The notes below the pieces were generated by a model. It had not been told where the DNA came from, did not search any database, and worked only from the letters and a program-made list of their open reading frames with translations. Position numbers and translations under genes: made by a program. 64,000 bases of DNA from NCBI RefSeq assembly GCF_003054705.1, contig NZ_QAYX01000024.1, positions 372,001 through 436,000 of the forward strand, written 5' to 3'. Positions 62,377 to 64,000 of this stretch are shown in pieces; within the stretch, counting starts at the first letter, position 1; every line of letters begins with the position of its first letter. Source of the DNA: Opitutus sp. ER46. Its GTDB lineage: Bacteria; Verrucomicrobiota; Verrucomicrobiia; Opitutales; Opitutaceae.

Positions 62377-64000
62377 ATGAAAGCGATCTCATCTTTCCTT
62401 CCACGCGCCGCTGGCCTGGTTGCCGGTGCGCTCATCGCCGCCTCCGCCGCCTCGGCGGCCGAGGCGGATGCCTTCCCGGCCTTCACCAACAACTACGTCA
62501 AGTTCTCGGCGCTCGGCGCCTCCGTCAGCGGTAGCAAGGCCGCCTATCAGGCCCGCACTCAGAATACCAAGGCCGGCGCCGGTGGCATCGAGGACCTGCG
62601 TTTCGAGTACGACCTCGGCAAGGCCACGACGCTCCAGATGGATGCTCGTGCGCTCGCCGGCCAGGAGGATTACCTGCTCCAGTTCAAGGTCACCAAGGAG
62701 GAGGTCGGTTCCGTTGAAGCCGGGTACAAGACGTTCCGCACGTTCTACGACGGCGCGGGCGGCTTCTTCCCCATCAACAACGCCTGGCTGCCGATCTATC
62801 GCCGTCCGCTCTTCGTCGATCGTGGCAAGTTCTTCATCAACGCGACCATCGCGATGCCGAAGGCCCCGGTCTTCACGTTCAAGTACACGAACGAGACGCG
62901 CGACGGCCGCAAGGACACCACGATCTGGGGTGACACCGACCTGACCGGCATTCCGATCATGGCCGGCACCGGCGCCTCCAATCCCGTGAGCGCCGTCCGC
63001 AAGATCGTTCCCGCCTACATCGATCTCAACGAGCGCAACGAGACGTGGGAGGCCTCCATGCGCCACACGTTCGGCAACACCGAACTCGTGGTCACGTACG
63101 GCGGCCAGCGCATCAATAACCAGCAGGCCCGCTCGCTCTACCGTTTCCCCGGTGAACTCCGCACGTACCCATTCCCGACCTACACGGTGCCGACGCAGAT
63201 CCCGAACAATATCAACAACAACCCGCAGTTCGGGATGTATGCGACGGGCTTCCGGGAGATGAACCATCACGTCGGCGCCGAGTTTGAAACGGCGTTCAAC
63301 GACAAGGTCACCCTCTTCGGTGGCATCAAGTACCTCACGGCCGAGCATGACATCGACAAGTCGCGCCTGATCTACACCACGCTGTGGACCGCCACGGGCG
63401 TCGCCTCCTACTTGGGAGGCACCAACGCTGGCGGCCGTCCGCCGTACACCGTCACGGGCGCGGGCGAGATGAAACAGGACGTCCTGACTGCCAATGCCGG
63501 CGTGCGTCTCAAGCCCACCCCGAACCTGTTCGTCGAGGCTAGCCTGCGTGGCGAGCGCCTGAAGGACTCCGGGACCAATGCGGCCAACTTCATTGCCACC
63601 TCCGTCGTCCTCGCCACCGGCGTCGCGACCGAGATGACGCCCTCCGGCACGAGCGCGTTCCAGAACAAGGAGACGCCGATCACGCCGACGCTCGATGTCC
63701 GCTACACCGGGATCAAGAACCTTGCCCTCTACGGCTCGGCTGAGTTCCGGACCACCGACCAGAACGAGAAGAACACGTACGCCGGGCTGAACGTGAGCAC
63801 GTCGGGCGGCAAGACCACCGTCAGCGTCTCGCCGACCTACATCGACAAGGATATCGAGGAGCAGCACCTCAACGCGACCGTCGGCGCCAACTGGACGCCC
63901 ACCCGCCTCCTGAACGTGCGGGCTGAGCTCTTCACGAAGGATCACGAGAACACCTTCACCGGCACCGGCGTCAGCCTGGGCAGCCTCTACGTGCTCAATT
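62377..64000 (+). CDS. MtrB/PioB-like outer-membrane beta-barrel, partial (3' end outside window)
   Basis: An open reading frame runs from an ATG at 62377 to the end of the window (541 residues) without a stop. It starts with a signal peptide (residues 1-28) and then has alternating amphipathic strands with aromatic girdles, such as NNYVKFSALGASVSG, LFGGIKYLTAEHDID and ALYGSAEFRTTDQNE. Layout and gene order fit the MtrB/PioB family, which forms a porin sheath around a multihaem cytochrome. The CXXC motif found near the N-terminus of Shewanella MtrB is absent in the visible part. Identification rests on topology and neighbour rather than on a diagnostic motif. Confidence 0.75.
   Translation, partial: MKAISSFLPRAAGLVAGALIAASAASAAEADAFPAFTNNYVKFSALGASVSGSKAAYQARTQNTKAGAGGIEDLRFEYDLGKATTLQMDARALAGQEDYLLQFKVTKEEVGSVEAGYKTFRTFYDGAGGFFPINNAWLPIYRRPLFVDRGKFFINATIAMPKAPVFTFKYTNETRDGRKDTTIWGDTDLTGIPIMAGTGASNPVSAVRKIVPAYIDLNERNETWEASMRHTFGNTELVVTYGGQRINNQQARSLYRFPGELRTYPFPTYTVPTQIPNNINNNPQFGMYATGFREMNHHVGAEFETAFNDKVTLFGGIKYLTAEHDIDKSRLIYTTLWTATGVASYLGGTNAGGRPPYTVTGAGEMKQDVLTANAGVRLKPTPNLFVEASLRGERLKDSGTNAANFIATSVVLATGVATEMTPSGTSAFQNKETPITPTLDVRYTGIKNLALYGSAEFRTTDQNEKNTYAGLNVSTSGGKTTVSVSPTYIDKDIEEQHLNATVGANWTPTRLLNVRAELFTKDHENTFTGTGVSLGSLYVLN

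Overview
The window is high-GC bacterial chromosome. It most likely comes from Verrucomicrobiota, probably an Opitutaceae-like organism. I base this on two giant Ig-domain proteins sharing a C-terminal duplicated domain that I associate with this group, on the plant-polysaccharide enzymes (GH106, GH115, GH67, GH8), and on genes that start after pyrimidine-rich leaders without Shine-Dalgarno sequences. The taxonomic call is inference from gene content only.

Layout. (1) 1-9.8 kb: a LacI-type regulator (cut by the window edge) diverges from a run of a GPH-family sugar symporter, a GH8 exo-oligoxylanase-like enzyme, a GH67 alpha-glucuronidase, a GH43 enzyme and an unrecognised TIM-barrel-like secreted protein. 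This is a glucuronoxylan-use locus. (2) 10.2-12.3 kb: lrgAB diverging from a LysR regulator. (3) 12.6-15.5 kb: a GH106 alpha-L-rhamnosidase-like enzyme. (4) 15.7-26.5 kb: two tandem paralogous secreted proteins of about 1,700 residues, with seven Ig-like domains each and nearly identical 3' ends. (5) 27.1-33.1 kb: a homocysteine-methyltransferase-like protein, a UroD-family protein, a RACo-type corrinoid reactivator and mannonate dehydratase, with uxuA and the reactivator forming one apparent operon. (6) 33.2-42.7 kb: a histidine-kinase remnant, a GH31 with PA14 insert, a SAM methyltransferase, a GH115 alpha-glucuronidase and a cytosolic GH3. (7) 43-62.4 kb: housekeeping and other genes, namely a PilC/GspF protein, a degenerate NtrC-like regulator, carB, a quinone oxidoreductase, a YciI protein, purU, a TPR protein, tRNA-Pro, a LysM protein, a Nudix hydrolase, sdhCAB, lysA and gpsA. 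(8) 61.6-64 kb: a multihaem lipoprotein cytochrome followed by an MtrB/PioB-like outer-membrane barrel cut by the window end, probably a porin-cytochrome conduit.

How the parts fit. The xylan enzymes would release xylo-oligosaccharides and (4-O-methyl-)glucuronate. UxuA belongs to the glucuronate branch. Its pairing with a corrinoid reactivator, next to two methyltransferase-like genes, suggests a possible route for removing the 4-O-methyl group. This is a hypothesis; no corrinoid protein is in the window.

Intergenic DNA in the accessory half is unusually rich in short repeats: a 95-96 bp element carrying three 17-bp iterons at 19-23 bp spacing (three copies in the window), a ~45-bp CTCCGTG-rich family in both orientations, a CGCGAA-rich inverted family, and several purine-rich 6-8 nt arrays that often begin at the stop codon of the preceding gene. 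No CRISPR array, transposase or rRNA was seen.
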